Shown: positions 31,591 to 42,065 of the stretch, one piece after another | How the letters are laid out: every line of letters begins with the position of its first letter | How positions within the stretch are numbered: position 1 is the stretch's first letter | Source of the DNA: Cerioporus squamosus | Lineage: Eukaryota > Basidiomycota > Agaricomycetes > Polyporales > Polyporaceae | Length of the DNA stretch: 64,000 bases | Reading direction: 5' to 3' | NCBI GenBank assembly: GCA_022592435.1 | Contig: JABYQS010000078.1 | Coordinates: 103,999 to 167,998 of the forward strand | The notes under the pieces: model-generated | Databases searched by the model: none | Told to the model about the DNA's origin: nothing | The model's input: the letters and a program-made list of their open reading frames with translations, nothing else | Made by a program: the position numbers and the translations under genes

Positions 31591-33018
31591 GCGCGTCTTC
31601 CGCCGCCGAGGACGCGCGCGTGCGCCGCTCTCTCGCCGCTGCTGCTGCTGCCGCCACCACTGTTGATGTTTTCGCTCCGATGGTGCGTGCTCGTTTCGCG
31701 TTTCGGTCGTTGATGCCTCCGCGTGTGAGCGTACGAGGGCTGACGACGCGTGCGCAGGCTGCCTGTGCCGCACAAGAGCGCATCCTTGCATTTTTTATCA
31801 CTATCCTCACCAGTTCGACTTCGTTCGCCCCCGACCCAATTCGATTATATACCGGCATGCATCATCACATTCTGAATCTTGTAGACCCGATGGCAAGAGT
31901 GCTCGACATCCGTCAACTGACAACCTGGACCGCCACCCGCGTGTATGTATGTGTACTTACTTTTCTATGCATTGTTCCGCTCTCGTCACCATCCCCTTTC
32001 GCTTTCGTCTCTGCCCTCCGTATCCCGTGCACCGCACCGCATGCATCTCACACCTCACCTCTCCCCTCTCACCCAACATTACCCGGTCCCCGTCGCATGT
32101 ACGATACGATAAGACCTTCGACGACCCCCCCGAGTTCCGATCCATGCGTGCACTACATCGTCATTCGTAAGTTTTCTAAGTACTCGCTGACGCGACGTGC
32201 GCGCGTGCCCGTTCGAAGTCGCGCGGTTGGGACGCCTATCTGACAGCCGTGTGCTTGTTATTACTCGTATTAAGTCATGATCTGGTTAGATGCGCGACTC
32301 GCGAGTTCCTTCGTCAACCCGACTCGTGCCCGTGGCGCGGTGAGGTTCTCCGACAGCCTATGTACAGGATCAGGAGATGAGTCGGATCCGGGACGACACG
32401 AGGCGGCACTACGTACGTACGTACGTATGCCCTGCCAGCCGAAATCTCACGCTTCATGCTCAAGCTCAAGCTCAGGCTCTCGGCCTCCCGACCTGAGGCT
32501 CTCGCGTGGCTAGGGGTGAGTGGCGTGTACGCTGTTTAATGGGCTTGATGCATATGCTTGCGTTTGATGCCAACCCTGAGGCTCCTCGACGCCGAATGGG
32601 GAATGTCTACTGAACGCCGCACACCGTACGGAACACTGCCACCGCCACGGTGGATCCCCGTCGATGTGGCACGCACCAGCAGGTCGCTGCACTCTAGTAC
32701 TGGCTCTGCGGTTTCAAATTTGCAGCCAGAACGGCCGTGAGCGGCTGGACGACATCATTGGACACCAGTCGCTCCCAGCACTCGCCTTTCAGCAGCAACG
32801 CTTTGGCCTACACGGAGTCAGGGACGTCGTACTGTCGACTTTTGATGCACACAGCACGCTGCCCTCTTCGGATTCGTGCATGCCTCGACTGGCCCAGCGA
32901 TTAACCTACACGTTCCACCGAACACGAACACGAGCACAGACCGGGCACTCCAACTGCTACTCCGACGAGCGTCCCTCCCCCGCCCTCTCCGAACACGATC
33001 GACGCCTCCCCGCAACGC
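31591..33018. other. Intergenic, no supported gene
   Basis: Long chance frames arise from the GC-rich coding DNA on either side. It contains an ACGT-type simple repeat at about 32410-32428 and a CAAGCT/CAGGCTC-rich stretch at about 32455-32515. Confidence 0.45.
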
Positions 33019-34515
33019 CTACGCCACCGCGACCGCACGCCTCGCCCCCGCACCGTCCGCATCGACCGCCCTCCTCGCCTCCTCCCGCTCCTTCTCCTTC
33101 TCCTTCTCCCTCGCCAGCTCGAGCCTCCGCCTCTCCTCCTCCAGCATCTTCGCCTGTATCCCCACCCTCATCGGCACGACGCTCCTCCTCTCCCCCGTTG
33201 CCGCAAACTCGAACCGCTCCACGCCCAGCGCCCTCAACGTCTTCCTCTCCACCAAGCTGTGCTCCCCCTCCTCCCGCGCGAAGCAGAACGGCGCCCGCAG
33301 CGCAACCGGCGGGTTCGTGATCACCCTCGGCACCCTCAGATAGTTCTTGCTCGCAGAGTGCATCATCAGCGGGTGCAGCAGCACCACGTCCCCCGTCTCG
33401 CCCGTCAGCTCCACGAACCGCGTGCACCGCCGCACCTCCTCCAGATGGCTCCAAACGTCGCACCCCGGCGCCTCGACGAGCGCCGCGTCGAGCGGCCTGT
33501 CGCTCAGGCTCGCGAACGTGCTCGGCACGAACGACAGCCGCGCGGGGACGACGCCCTCGGGGTGCCCCGCGAGGTACCGCGCGACGAGCTCGATCCCCTC
33601 CGGGGCTATGTACGTCGCCCCGCCCCCCGGCGCGATGTCCGAGAAGAGCGGGATGACGAGCAGCGCCTGCTCGGGCGAGTCCAGGAAGTGCACGAAGAAG
33701 TCGCCGTCGACGTGCCAGTTGTCGAGCGCCTGCGGCGGCGGGGCGTCGGATGGGGAGAGCGCGGGCTGCCCGAGGTTCACGATGAAGGAGTCGCCCCAGG
33801 AGGCGGAGGCGGGGTCGATGCGCTCTTCGCCCCCGAGGAGCTCCTTCATGATCTCCCACACCTGCGGGGTCGGCGTCAGCGTCAGCGGGCGTCGGGCGTC
33901 GGGCGTCGGGCGTCGGGCAGGTAAGGAAGGACAACGGAGACGCGAGAAGGCGCACTCACCCTGGGCGCGAAGCTCGCGACGGGCTCGCGCTTGTGGACGG
34001 GCATGTGGATGCGCTCGCGGTCCCACGTCGACGGGTCGTCCGGGTCGAGCCCGAGGCGGACCCACATGTCCTTCGTGAACTCGGCCGCCTTTTCCGCCGA
34101 GAACGCCTGCTTCACGACGAGGTACCCGTTCTCCATGAAGAAGTCGATCTCCTCCGCTGCTCGTGGGCAGGTAGGTGCAGATAGAGTGGTCGCGAGGCAA
34201 AGAGGCGAAGGCGAGTGGAGGGAAGGTCGCCGGGCAATTCCAGTGCGAGGCGTACGTACGTACGTGAACGCCGGAGGGTGCCACACGAGGCAGGATATTC
34301 GCCGGAGAGGTTGTTCGCCGGTCGACCACCACCCACGCGGAAGTGACAGCGAAGCACCGCGCGCCGTTCATACGCGAGAGAGATCGAGAGGCAAAAGTCG
34401 GAGACGCGAGTGTTGGAAAGACAGGAAAGAAAGCGCAAGGAAGAAGCCAGTCAGTCGGGCCCGCAGTCCGAGCAGCGGAGCACTCACGGGTGAGATGCTT
34501 GAACTCTTGCACCAT
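33019..34515 (-). CDS. Phytanoyl-CoA dioxygenase (PhyH) family protein
   Basis: Exons 34515-34488, 34156-33960 and 33861-33019 splice in phase to 355 residues. The protein starts MVQEFKHLTPEEIDFFMENG YLVV. Other family features are AAEFTKDMWVRLGLDPDDP, the iron-binding H-x-D in NWHVDGDFFVHF, and AYIAPEG-like GATYIAPEGIELVARYLAGH. The distal segment VVLLHPLMMHSASKN probably supplies the second His. The C-terminal end is a Lys/Glu-rich helix. It is expected to be a 2-oxoglutarate/Fe(II) oxygenase; the substrate is unknown. Intron 2 contains a CGACGCC-type tandem repeat (about 33893-33918). A decayed partial copy of this locus lies at 38.5-39.3 kb. Confidence 0.85.
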   Translation of the reverse strand: MVQEFKHLTRECSAARTAGPTDWLLPCAFFPVFPTLASPTFASRSLSRMNGARCFAVTSAWVVVDRRTTSPANILPRVAPSGVHVRTYASHWNCPATFPPLAFASLPRDHSICTYLPTSSGGDRLLHGERVPRREAGVLGGKGGRVHEGHVGPPRARPGRPVDVGPRAHPHARPQARARRELRAQGECAFSRLRCPSLPARRPTPDARRPLTLTPTPQVWEIMKELLGGEERIDPASASWGDSFIVNLGQPALSPSDAPPPQALDNWHVDGDFFVHFLDSPEQALLVIPLFSDIAPGGGATYIAPEGIELVARYLAGHPEGVVPARLSFVPSTFASLSDRPLDAALVEAPGCDVWSHLEEVRRCTRFVELTGETGDVVLLHPLMMHSASKNYLRVPRVITNPPVALRAPFCFAREEGEHSLVERKTLRALGVERFEFAATGERRSVVPMRVGIQAKMLEEERRRLELAREKEKEKEREEARRAVDADGAGARRAVAVA

Positions 34516-35848
34516 CTTGCGTTCCAAGTTGTTCTCGCGCACGTCGAGCTCGCCGGTTCTTCGCTGTATGCTGGCGGGGGCGTGCACGCCTGGGCACGTA
34601 GGCAATGCCGTCCACAGTGTATCTCGCGCTCGGTATAAGTACGCGGTGAAAGCTCGGGGTGGCGTCGTATAGGTCAGCTGGCCCCGTTATGGCTCGCACG
34701 CCTGGCTCTCCTTGAGTCTCGCCCGGGAGCGGAGAACATCGAGACGGGGAGGCGAGTGGGGTCACGGGAAAGGGATGTTCGTGCCGGCGAGGGATGATGT
34801 ACGGCACTGTTGGCAAAGATAGCCTCCAAAATAAACCTGCGGATGGTATCTGGAGGAGAGGTAGATCGTCAGCTACACTTTGGAACGGAGAGACGTGCTT
34901 CTTACTGGATCCTTCCGCCAAACGTATTGAGGATAGGCACGGGATAGCGGCTCCCGCGCTGTGTGTATACAGAGATGGTGGGGTTGCGTTGAGTTGACGG
35001 CGCTCAGCTGGAGGTTCCGACGCCGTCTCCCACAAGGGACCTAGCACCCGACATTGACTCGGTTGGCGACGCAGCCCGAGCTCGCTTGCTATTTGGGCCG
35101 CCTGTTGTCATCACGAACGGTACCGTGTAGGTACGTCGCGTACGTGGCACGGCGTCGAGCCTCTGTGGGCGACTCGGAGCTTCGGGTACGATAGCACCTT
35201 GCTGGAGTGACCCATCGCGGTGCCAAGTTGTGTGCTACAAAGGCAAGTGTCGTCAGCTATCGACTATACTCTCGAGACCTAAGGAAGAAACCGATCGCCA
35301 TGAATATTGCGACCACGAGCGCACGCGCCGGCGGCGCCGCACATACAGAATTTGACTCACTTCGTCTGGTAGCTGTGCGACGGGAGCGACGCCCGCAACT
35401 CTTGCTCGGCAGTCTCTATTACTCGTAAGTCTCATCGAGCGGATTTGCCAGGCGGAGATAGAGACGTACAGAGACTGACATGACGGTGCGATTGAGGCAG
35501 ACCCGGGAGAGGCGAGATTTGGCGCCCCAGGGTTGATCACGTGGGTGAAACCACCGAGTGCGACTTGCCCGATTCCCCGCCTTGGCTTTCCCTCCTTCTC
35601 CTCGCTCTGCCACTTCCGCTCCCTTATCAACATCGTTAACTTGGCCTCAGTGCTCCCAGTTTACCTGCTACTCTACACACACCTCTCCCCGTTACCGGTC
35701 CGAGTTCAAGGTGTTTCAAGGCGGCTGAACCTCCGAACCTTCACTTGAAACCACCCACGCGACCAGTTCATTATTCGGTGTTCGATACGGTGAGCTTCGT
35801 TTATTGACTACACACAACCTTGGAGAGTGACTGTGTGGTCTGTACTAG
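34516..35848. other. Intergenic; proximal part duplicated at 38.8-39.3 kb
   Basis: The first 450-500 bp (about 34516-35000) recur with many changes at about 38820-39295. No gene is seen. A second half precedes the F-box gene. Confidence 0.55.
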
Positions 35849-37549
35849 ATGGCCTGCGACTATATTTCCGGTGATGAACGAGCCAGCCTTGCCGGTCTTA
35901 CGCCCACGGAAACTCAGGCATTGGCTTCGCGAATGTTGCAAGTAAACGACGCGACAATCAGTACCCTCCTTGAGCGGAGGCTCAAATTGAAGAGGATCTA
36001 CAACGGGGCCGCCCTGTTCAACGTCAAGTTACCGGTCGAACTCCTCGTGATGATCTTTCGGATGGCTGGTCCCAGGACCGGGTCTCGGGCGTCGATGCGA
36101 CTTACCCATGTCTGTCATGCCTGGCGTTCTCTCATCCACAAGACCCCTTCTTTTTGGACCGACTTCTTCTCCCTAAACGCGAAGAGTCATCCAATCGGCC
36201 GTGCAATGCGGCACTCGACCGTCGTCCTTGATGCGCTCGCCCGGTCAGCTCCCATGCCCGTCACGTTCCACCTCGGTGGTGGTTTCCTTCCCGCACTCCG
36301 AACTCCAGCCGCCGAGACACACCTATTCCGAATGACGGGCATCTGTCTTCACTGTAAGATCATGGATGACAGGGACATACGGCCGTTCTTCGACCTTTCT
36401 TTACCGTCTCTGGAACTGCTAGAGCTACGGCTGGATTGCCGTAACGCTATTTGTCCCGTGGATATATCCAGCGAGTCTCCATCTCGCTTCCCTCGACTTC
36501 GCAGTCTCAAGACTTCATGCATCAAATTTCCACTTGCCTGGGTGGGACCGTCCCTCCGGTCCCTTCATATCCGGTCGATTGACACTACGGCGACCCGTAG
36601 TCACGCGCGTCGCACGCGCTGTTGTCATCTTCCCTCCGTTTCCGAGCTGCTCAAGACGCTGCAGAGGTGCCCCGATCTGGAGTCCTTGAAACTGGTAGTC
36701 TGCTTGCCAGGCCTAGGTCGAAGTTGGCATCTCGACCCAGCAATCGCAGCCCCTCGCTTGGACCGCCTGAAGGAGCTCTTGGTCGGCGACAATCCAATCC
36801 TCGCTCGATCATTGCTGGAATGCCTCTCGATACCTCGAGAGGCATCTGTCACAGTTATAACCTACCTATCGTTCGATGCCCTTTCGGAGTGCCTACCGAT
36901 CGAGAATGCTCTACAAGTCCTCCCATCGATACATCAAGTCAAAGTCTCGGCCTGTGATTCCGAAAACCACCGTCTGCATACCGTGCAGGGATTTGCGACA
37001 GACGCGGATGGAGTGTCTCGAAGACGGCTGGTCGTGCGTTCTGACGAGCCGAAGACGATATTTGAACCCGAATACCTCGACTTCCATCGGCTCTTTCGAG
37101 GATTCGCGCCAATCTTCTTCCCCGCGACTATCACCGACTTGGAGGTCACCCTTCGCGTGACCGAGCGGCGGGGCGGACAGAGTGCGGGGTGGCTATGGGT
37201 GCTGCGCTACTTCCCGAAGCTCGCCATCCTCACGGTCGCCGGTGCCAACGCGAACAAGGACTTCTACTCCGCTCTTGCCGAGGAGGACGTTGTGCGAGAG
37301 CTGACAGATCTGCGGGTCGTCCTCACCGGAGGCGAGGGTTTCGCTCGTGCTGATGTGTATGAGAAGATGGTGTCCACGCTGGAGCTGCGCGCATCGAGGG
37401 GATTACGCCTTCGGTCGTTTGTTTATCGGCTGCAGACGAAGTGTAAACGAGTCGGCCATCTCCCCTGTCCACTCCCAGTCCCCTACGTGAAGAGGTTGCA
37501 GGCCGTCGTTGCGCACGTCATAGTACCTTTACCGTGCTACGTCGACTAG
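35849..37549 (+). CDS. F-box protein C (566 aa, intronless)
   Basis: A single frame from the ATG at 35849. The F-box (VKLPVELLVMIFRMAG... LTHVCHAWRSLIHKTPSFW, about residues 55-105) is followed by leucine-rich-like repeats (SLELLELRLDCRN, FPRLRSLKTSCI, CPDLESLKLVVCLPG, FPKLAILTVAG). It ends VPYVKRLQAVVAHVIVPLPC, as do paralogues A and B. It keeps the LFRGFAPIF segment lost from copy B. It lies on the opposite strand, 14 kb away from the tandem pair. Probable SCF ubiquitin-ligase adaptor, target unknown. Confidence 0.88.
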   Translation: MACDYISGDERASLAGLTPTETQALASRMLQVNDATISTLLERRLKLKRIYNGAALFNVKLPVELLVMIFRMAGPRTGSRASMRLTHVCHAWRSLIHKTPSFWTDFFSLNAKSHPIGRAMRHSTVVLDALARSAPMPVTFHLGGGFLPALRTPAAETHLFRMTGICLHCKIMDDRDIRPFFDLSLPSLELLELRLDCRNAICPVDISSESPSRFPRLRSLKTSCIKFPLAWVGPSLRSLHIRSIDTTATRSHARRTRCCHLPSVSELLKTLQRCPDLESLKLVVCLPGLGRSWHLDPAIAAPRLDRLKELLVGDNPILARSLLECLSIPREASVTVITYLSFDALSECLPIENALQVLPSIHQVKVSACDSENHRLHTVQGFATDADGVSRRRLVVRSDEPKTIFEPEYLDFHRLFRGFAPIFFPATITDLEVTLRVTERRGGQSAGWLWVLRYFPKLAILTVAGANANKDFYSALAEEDVVRELTDLRVVLTGGEGFARADVYEKMVSTLELRASRGLRLRSFVYRLQTKCKRVGHLPCPLPVPYVKRLQAVVAHVIVPLPCYVD

Positions 37550-38539
37550 CTAGATAATTGCAGGCTCGCACATCACTGTAGTACTTAGTATTCACTATTT
37601 TCTTACGACTGTGGGGTGTAATGCGAAGGCGACAATATTGATGGTGATCCAGCCGAGTCGTCCAAGTCCCTCGGTACGAGGGTACAACGTGGGTATTCGG
37701 AAGTCTCAGCAACCACAGTGACACCTGTCTCCGAACGCAGACGAAGGTCTGCTTGAGTAGCTTGAAGTAGCGGTGTTGGTCGTCAAGTGCGGAGTACAAC
37801 GCTCGAATTGGTGGCACGTTGTTTCATAAGATGACTTAGACCAGGATTGCGTTTGTTGGACCAGACATGGACACCGCGGCAGCGGCGCGGGTAGTGCTGG
37901 CTAGCTAGGCTGACATTCTGTTTTGAATTGGCCTGTCTCCCCGAGCTCGGAAGCTGCCCTTCGCTGGCAAAATACACACCGCGAATCTCCATGCCACACG
38001 CCCTGCTCCCAGTACCGTTTCCCTCTCACGTTCTGTCCTCCCGGGCCATCGCTGTGTCTTCACTATCTGCTCAGCATGATCAGCTGCCCTCGACGAGACC
38101 GGCCGGAGACAAGCACGTCTAACTATGTATATAGACGTCTCAGCCACCGCTCAGATCAAGGCTGTCGAATGGACGAACCATCGCAGACTAGTCGTAGAGG
38201 TGCGCCGCCGCGTTCGCAGAGCCGCTGAGCTTCCAAGAAGTCTTTCTTCTGACGAGTGGGTTTGTTCGTTGATCTTCGAGGGGCTGAAGGTAGCGATGGT
38301 GTGCACCTGTAAACATTCATCAACCGGCACGACTTAAACAACAGGTTCACTTGGGCGAGCGATTGCAAACCCGCGGCACAACTCTACTCACTGGGACGAC
38401 AAGTTCCACGTCACAGAACACGACGACGAAAGACGCACCTTGCACGAGGAAAGGTCAAAATCTGCGCTCCGGACGGTAATCCTCGCTCACGACGGAGTCC
38501 TGCGAGCAGTCTACCGGTTCGCGTGTTGCAGGTATCGAC
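37550..38539. other. Intergenic, no supported gene
   Basis: Short unrelated frames only. Confidence 0.45.
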
Positions 38540-38870
38540 GACCGCGCCGAACCCACATGTCCTTCGTGAACTCGGCCGCCTTCTCCGCTGAGAACGACGA
38601 GGTACTCGTTCTCCGAGAAGAAGATCGACTTCCTCGGCTGCCGGTCGACCACCACCACACGGAGGTGACAAGGAAGCACCGCACCCCGTTCATGCGCGAG
38701 AGACCGAGAGGCAGACGCGAGGACGGAAACACAGAAAGCGCAAGGAAGAAGGCCAGTTAGTCAGGCCCGCACCCCGAACGCATGCAGGCAGGCAGCGGAG
38801 CACTCACGGGTGAGATGCTTGTACTCTCTGACCATCATGCGTTGCGTTGTTTTGTCGCACGTCAACTTCG
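38540..38870 (-). pseudogene. Decayed 5' fragment of a PhyH-family gene
   Basis: On the minus strand the start exon (VREYKHLT-like, near 38830-38805) and pieces of exon 2 (ENEYLVV, then SAEKAAEFTKDMW at about 38610-38560) match the intact gene at 33019-34515. The frame is broken by indels between those motifs, and nothing matching the catalytic exon 3 follows. The spacing between the two exons is also shorter than in the intact gene. Confidence 0.75.
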
Positions 38871-39295
38871 CCGGTCTTCGCAGTATGCTGGCTGGGGAAT
38901 GCACGCCTGGGCACGTAGGCAATGCCATCCACAGTATAGCGCGCTCGGTATAAGTACGCGGTGAAAGCTCGGGGTGGCGTCGTGCAGATCAGCTGGTCGT
39001 GCTATGGCTCGCACAGCTGGCTCTCCTTGAGCCTCGCCCGGGAGCGGAGGACATTGATACGGGGAGGCGAGTGGGGTCACGAGTAAGGGTGTTCGTGCCG
39101 GCGAGGGACGATGTACGGCAGATCCGGCAGAGATAGTCTCCAAAATAGACCTGCAGGTGCTCTGGAGCAGAGGTAGATCGTCAGTTATACATTAGAAGAA
39201 CTGAGTGATGCATTCTATGACGAACGTGGTGAATGATAAGCATAGGATAGCTGCCCCTGCCCCGTGTATATACATAGATGGTGAGGTTGCGTATT
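38820..39295. repeat. Diverged duplicate of the PhyH-gene upstream region
   Basis: It matches about 34500-35000 in the same orientation, for example GCACGCCTGGGCACGTAGGC and GTATAAGTACGCGGTGAAAG in both. Similarity fades beyond about 39295. Confidence 0.75.
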
Positions 39296-40019
39296 GAGGG
39301 CGTCGATAGATCGCCGCCTGTTGCTGCAGGCAAGTGCTCCTCACGCCGCTGAGCTTCGACGTGCCGGTTCTAGTCTGTACAAATGCATTTAGCTCATGCA
39401 CGTATACGAGGTGTGGATCGTCCGGGACGCACGAAGTTCGCAGGTCTGCCGTGCTAGCTTCAACTGTGGACACGGATTCACTTTATCACGTCTCCATAGC
39501 TGGCAGTGGCACCCTCTGTCCCGCCTCCTGTACGTACCGTCGCTGGCAGGTGAGCTGTGCTGTGCAGAAGAGATAGCGGGAGGAGGGGACCCAGTGTCGC
39601 GGCGCTGGACAGCCTGAGAGAAGCGGAGAGTCGGGTTGGAGGCGGGATGGTAGGGGAAGCCGGAGAATGTATGGAGCGACGGAAAGCGAGGAAGAGAAGG
39701 CAGAAAGCACGAGAGCGGGAGCATGGAGACGCGCCGTGCGTATGAAGCCATCGAAGGGCGAGCCAGCAGCCGTTAGTGCCAGTCTATAACATCCTCTTCG
39801 ACAGCATTGAGGCGTACGGAAACTCGGGCAGGAGATCGCAAGTCAGAAGAAACGGGGGCAAAGTCACATTGTACACAGTTTTGCGAGAGACGAGCGGTGT
39901 TACAGTTGCAGATTGACGACGAAAGCTATATGATAACCAGACTTCTACGCGCCATGAGAATCGACACGGATCGTGGGGGTTGAACGCGCTCACCTGAACT
40001 TCCAGGAACACAAGACACC
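39296..40019. other. Intergenic, no supported gene
   Basis: Chance frames only. Confidence 0.45.
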
Positions 40020-40532
40020 TCAGTTACCCGCGCTCGCATTCTTAAGCGGAGTCTCATCGAACGGGTCTCCGAACTCTGCGTCGAGAGTCAGCACATCCCG
40101 CCAGCATATTCTTCCGAGAGCCAATGAGGGAAACTTGCGAGGGGATAAGTACTCACGAATTCGCAGCTGGTCGACGATGTGCTGATCTACGAGATCATCG
40201 CCCCGCTGGCCCCTCGAGGACCCCGCGCCGCCCTGGTCCCACATCCCGCCACCGCCGCCCCGCACGTCCTTCTTCCTGCTCTTCGGGTCGCGTGCACCTA
40301 CTCCTCCGACCACCAGGCCGCCAGGAAGGCGACGCTTCGGTGGTGCGCCGAAACCGCTGATGAACCCGCCGCTGCTGGGACCTTGCGAGACGAAGGGAGT
40401 CGGTTCTTCTGCGATGCGGGTGTACTCCTCGATCTCGTTGTCGGGCGAGTCAGACGAGGATTCAGAGAGAGTGGGAGAGATGCGGCCGGGAGAGTGCATC
40501 GTTGTCGGTGAGCAGATGAGCGTCGGTGGCAA
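40020..40532 (-). CDS. Hypothetical protein (170 aa)
   Basis: An intronless frame with a low-complexity N-terminal half (SPTLSESSSDSPDNEIEEY, a Gly-rich stretch with RGGGGGMWDQGG) and a more ordered C-terminal part (DLVDQHIVDQLRIREYL, then LDAEFGDPFDETPLKNASAG). I do not recognise the family. A donor-like GTGAGTACTT occurs after the IVDQLRI codons, but splicing there breaks the frame, so the unspliced reading is preferred. Its start is 27 bp from the tandem MITE dimer, which may have replaced its promoter or split a longer gene. Confidence 0.5.
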   Translation of the reverse strand: MPPTLICSPTTMHSPGRISPTLSESSSDSPDNEIEEYTRIAEEPTPFVSQGPSSGGFISGFGAPPKRRLPGGLVVGGVGARDPKSRKKDVRGGGGGMWDQGGAGSSRGQRGDDLVDQHIVDQLRIREYLSPRKFPSLALGRICWRDVLTLDAEFGDPFDETPLKNASAGN

Positions 40533-40558
40533 GTTGGGTGGCGGAAGGTGGCGGAGAA

Positions 40559-41211
40559 GGCACTTGAGCTATAGGCGTAGCGGCGCCTCGGAAATTAATT
40601 GAAATTAATTAAATTAATTCACGGCCGCAGGCCGTGCAGGCTCTCTATGGCTCCCCTCAATGAAAATTAATTCAGTGACACCTCGGGCACGTTAGACGCT
40701 ATTATCTGCGTCTTTCTGAGGTACTTGGGAGGTTGACCGATTTTTCTTTCCGGCGCTAACGCGCCGGGAATTGCACAACAGCGGTACAGGGCGCGCTTGC
40801 GCAGATTTGGTGCATTTTTGTGGGCTTCACCTGCGTAACAAACCTCTTCATAAGCTCTTATGCATGTATTTGTACAGTCTCAGGTGTGATTTATGGCACG
40901 ATGCCATGCAGGAGAGGCTCGCAAGCCTGTATGATGTGCTGAGCGCCTATCTATCAGCAGTGCGACCAGGAATTAATTGTTCCCCCTCCTGCCCAAAATC
41001 CCGTCCTACGCCAATACCCTCATTGTATTGGTACATACTCTGTCTACCCCTTGGCCCTTTTTTGAGCTCAAACACTGCAGAAACGAAGCGGGAATTCAAG
41101 TACGAACATCGGGTGGCTGATTGTTTACTTGAGTTACTTGCTACCAAATATAGTAAGTCAAATTCAAACTCAGTCAAGTCAGGTCTGCGCTACACCTATA
41201 GATCAACTGCC
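40559..41211. mobile_element. MITE, first copy of a tandem dimer (653 bp)
   Basis: The ends are inverted repeats of 24 bp with three mismatches: left GGCACTTGAGCTATAGGCGT..., right (reverse complement) GGCAGTTGATCTATAGGTGT.... The interior holds AT-rich TTAATT repeats and two short hairpins, CACGGCC-GCA-GGCCGTG (about 40620) and TTCCGGCGC...GCGCCGGGAA (about 40748). It has no transposase. An 8-bp duplication GCGGAGAA lies directly before it (40551-40558). A frame of about 145 codons from 40771 is open but looks non-coding. Confidence 0.88.
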
Positions 41212-41217
41212 AAGTTC

Positions 41218-41870
41218 GGCACTTGAGCTATAGGCGTAGCGGCGCCTCGGAAATTAATTGAAATTAATTAAATTAATTCACGGCCGCAGGCCGTGCAGGC
41301 TCTCTATGGCTCCCCTCAATGAAAATCAATTCAGTGACACCTCGGGCACGTTAGACGCTATTATCTGCGTCTTTCTGAGGTACTTGGGAGGTTGACCGAT
41401 TTTTCTTTCCGGCGCTAACGCGCCGGGAATTGCACAACAGCGGTACAGGGCGCGCTTGCGCAGATTTGGTGCATTTTTGTGGGCTTCACCTGCGTAACAA
41501 ACCTCTTCATAAGCTCTTATGCATGTATTTGTACAGTCTCAGGTGTGATTTATGGCACGATGCCATGCAGGAGAGGCTCGCAAGCCTGTATGATGTGCTG
41601 AGCGCCTATCTATCAGCAGTGCGACCAGGAATTAATTGTTCCCCCTCCTGCCCAAAATCCCGTCCTACGCCAATACCCTCATTGTATTGGTACATACTCT
41701 GTCTACCCCTTGGCCCTTTTTTGAGCTCAAACACTGCAGAAACGAAGCGGGAATTCAAGTACGAACATCGGGTGGCTGATTGTTTACTTGAGTTACTTGC
41801 TACCAAATATAGTAAGTCAAATTCAAACTCAGTCAAGTCAGGTCTGCGCTACACCTATAGATCAACTGCC
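41218..41870. mobile_element. MITE, second copy of the tandem dimer (653 bp)
   Basis: Nearly identical to the first copy (one T/C difference noted in the GAAAATTAATTCAG region) and head-to-tail with it. Only the 6-bp AAGTTC (41212-41217) lies between the two elements. The second GCGGAGAA (41871-41878) follows directly, so the pair shares one target duplication. Confidence 0.88.
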
Positions 41871-42065
41871 GCGGAGAACGACGACATGAGCGCCTGCCGA
41901 GTGTTGCACCAGAATGGGTATGCTAATGCGAGTACTCAGTTCGTAAGTTGACTCAGTACTCAAGTATACAGGCTAGCTATTCGCAAACGACTTGATACGA
42001 TTGTAACAACGCAAAAAGGTGCGTGCGTGCAAGGAAGACATCGTATAAGGCTACTCAGAATACGG

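Noticed and set aside
30729..32243. 504-codon Arg/Pro-rich frame
   Set aside because: Off-frame shadow of the extremely GC-rich methyltransferase-like gene and its downstream DNA; no domain and skewed composition.
32957..33955. 332-codon Arg/Ala-rich minus-strand frame
   Set aside because: Off-frame shadow of exon 3 of the PhyH-family gene.
40771..41951. Repeated 150-173-codon frame inside both MITE copies as a protein gene
   Set aside because: It runs into the terminal inverted repeat, has no family features, and its identity in both copies only reflects recent duplication.
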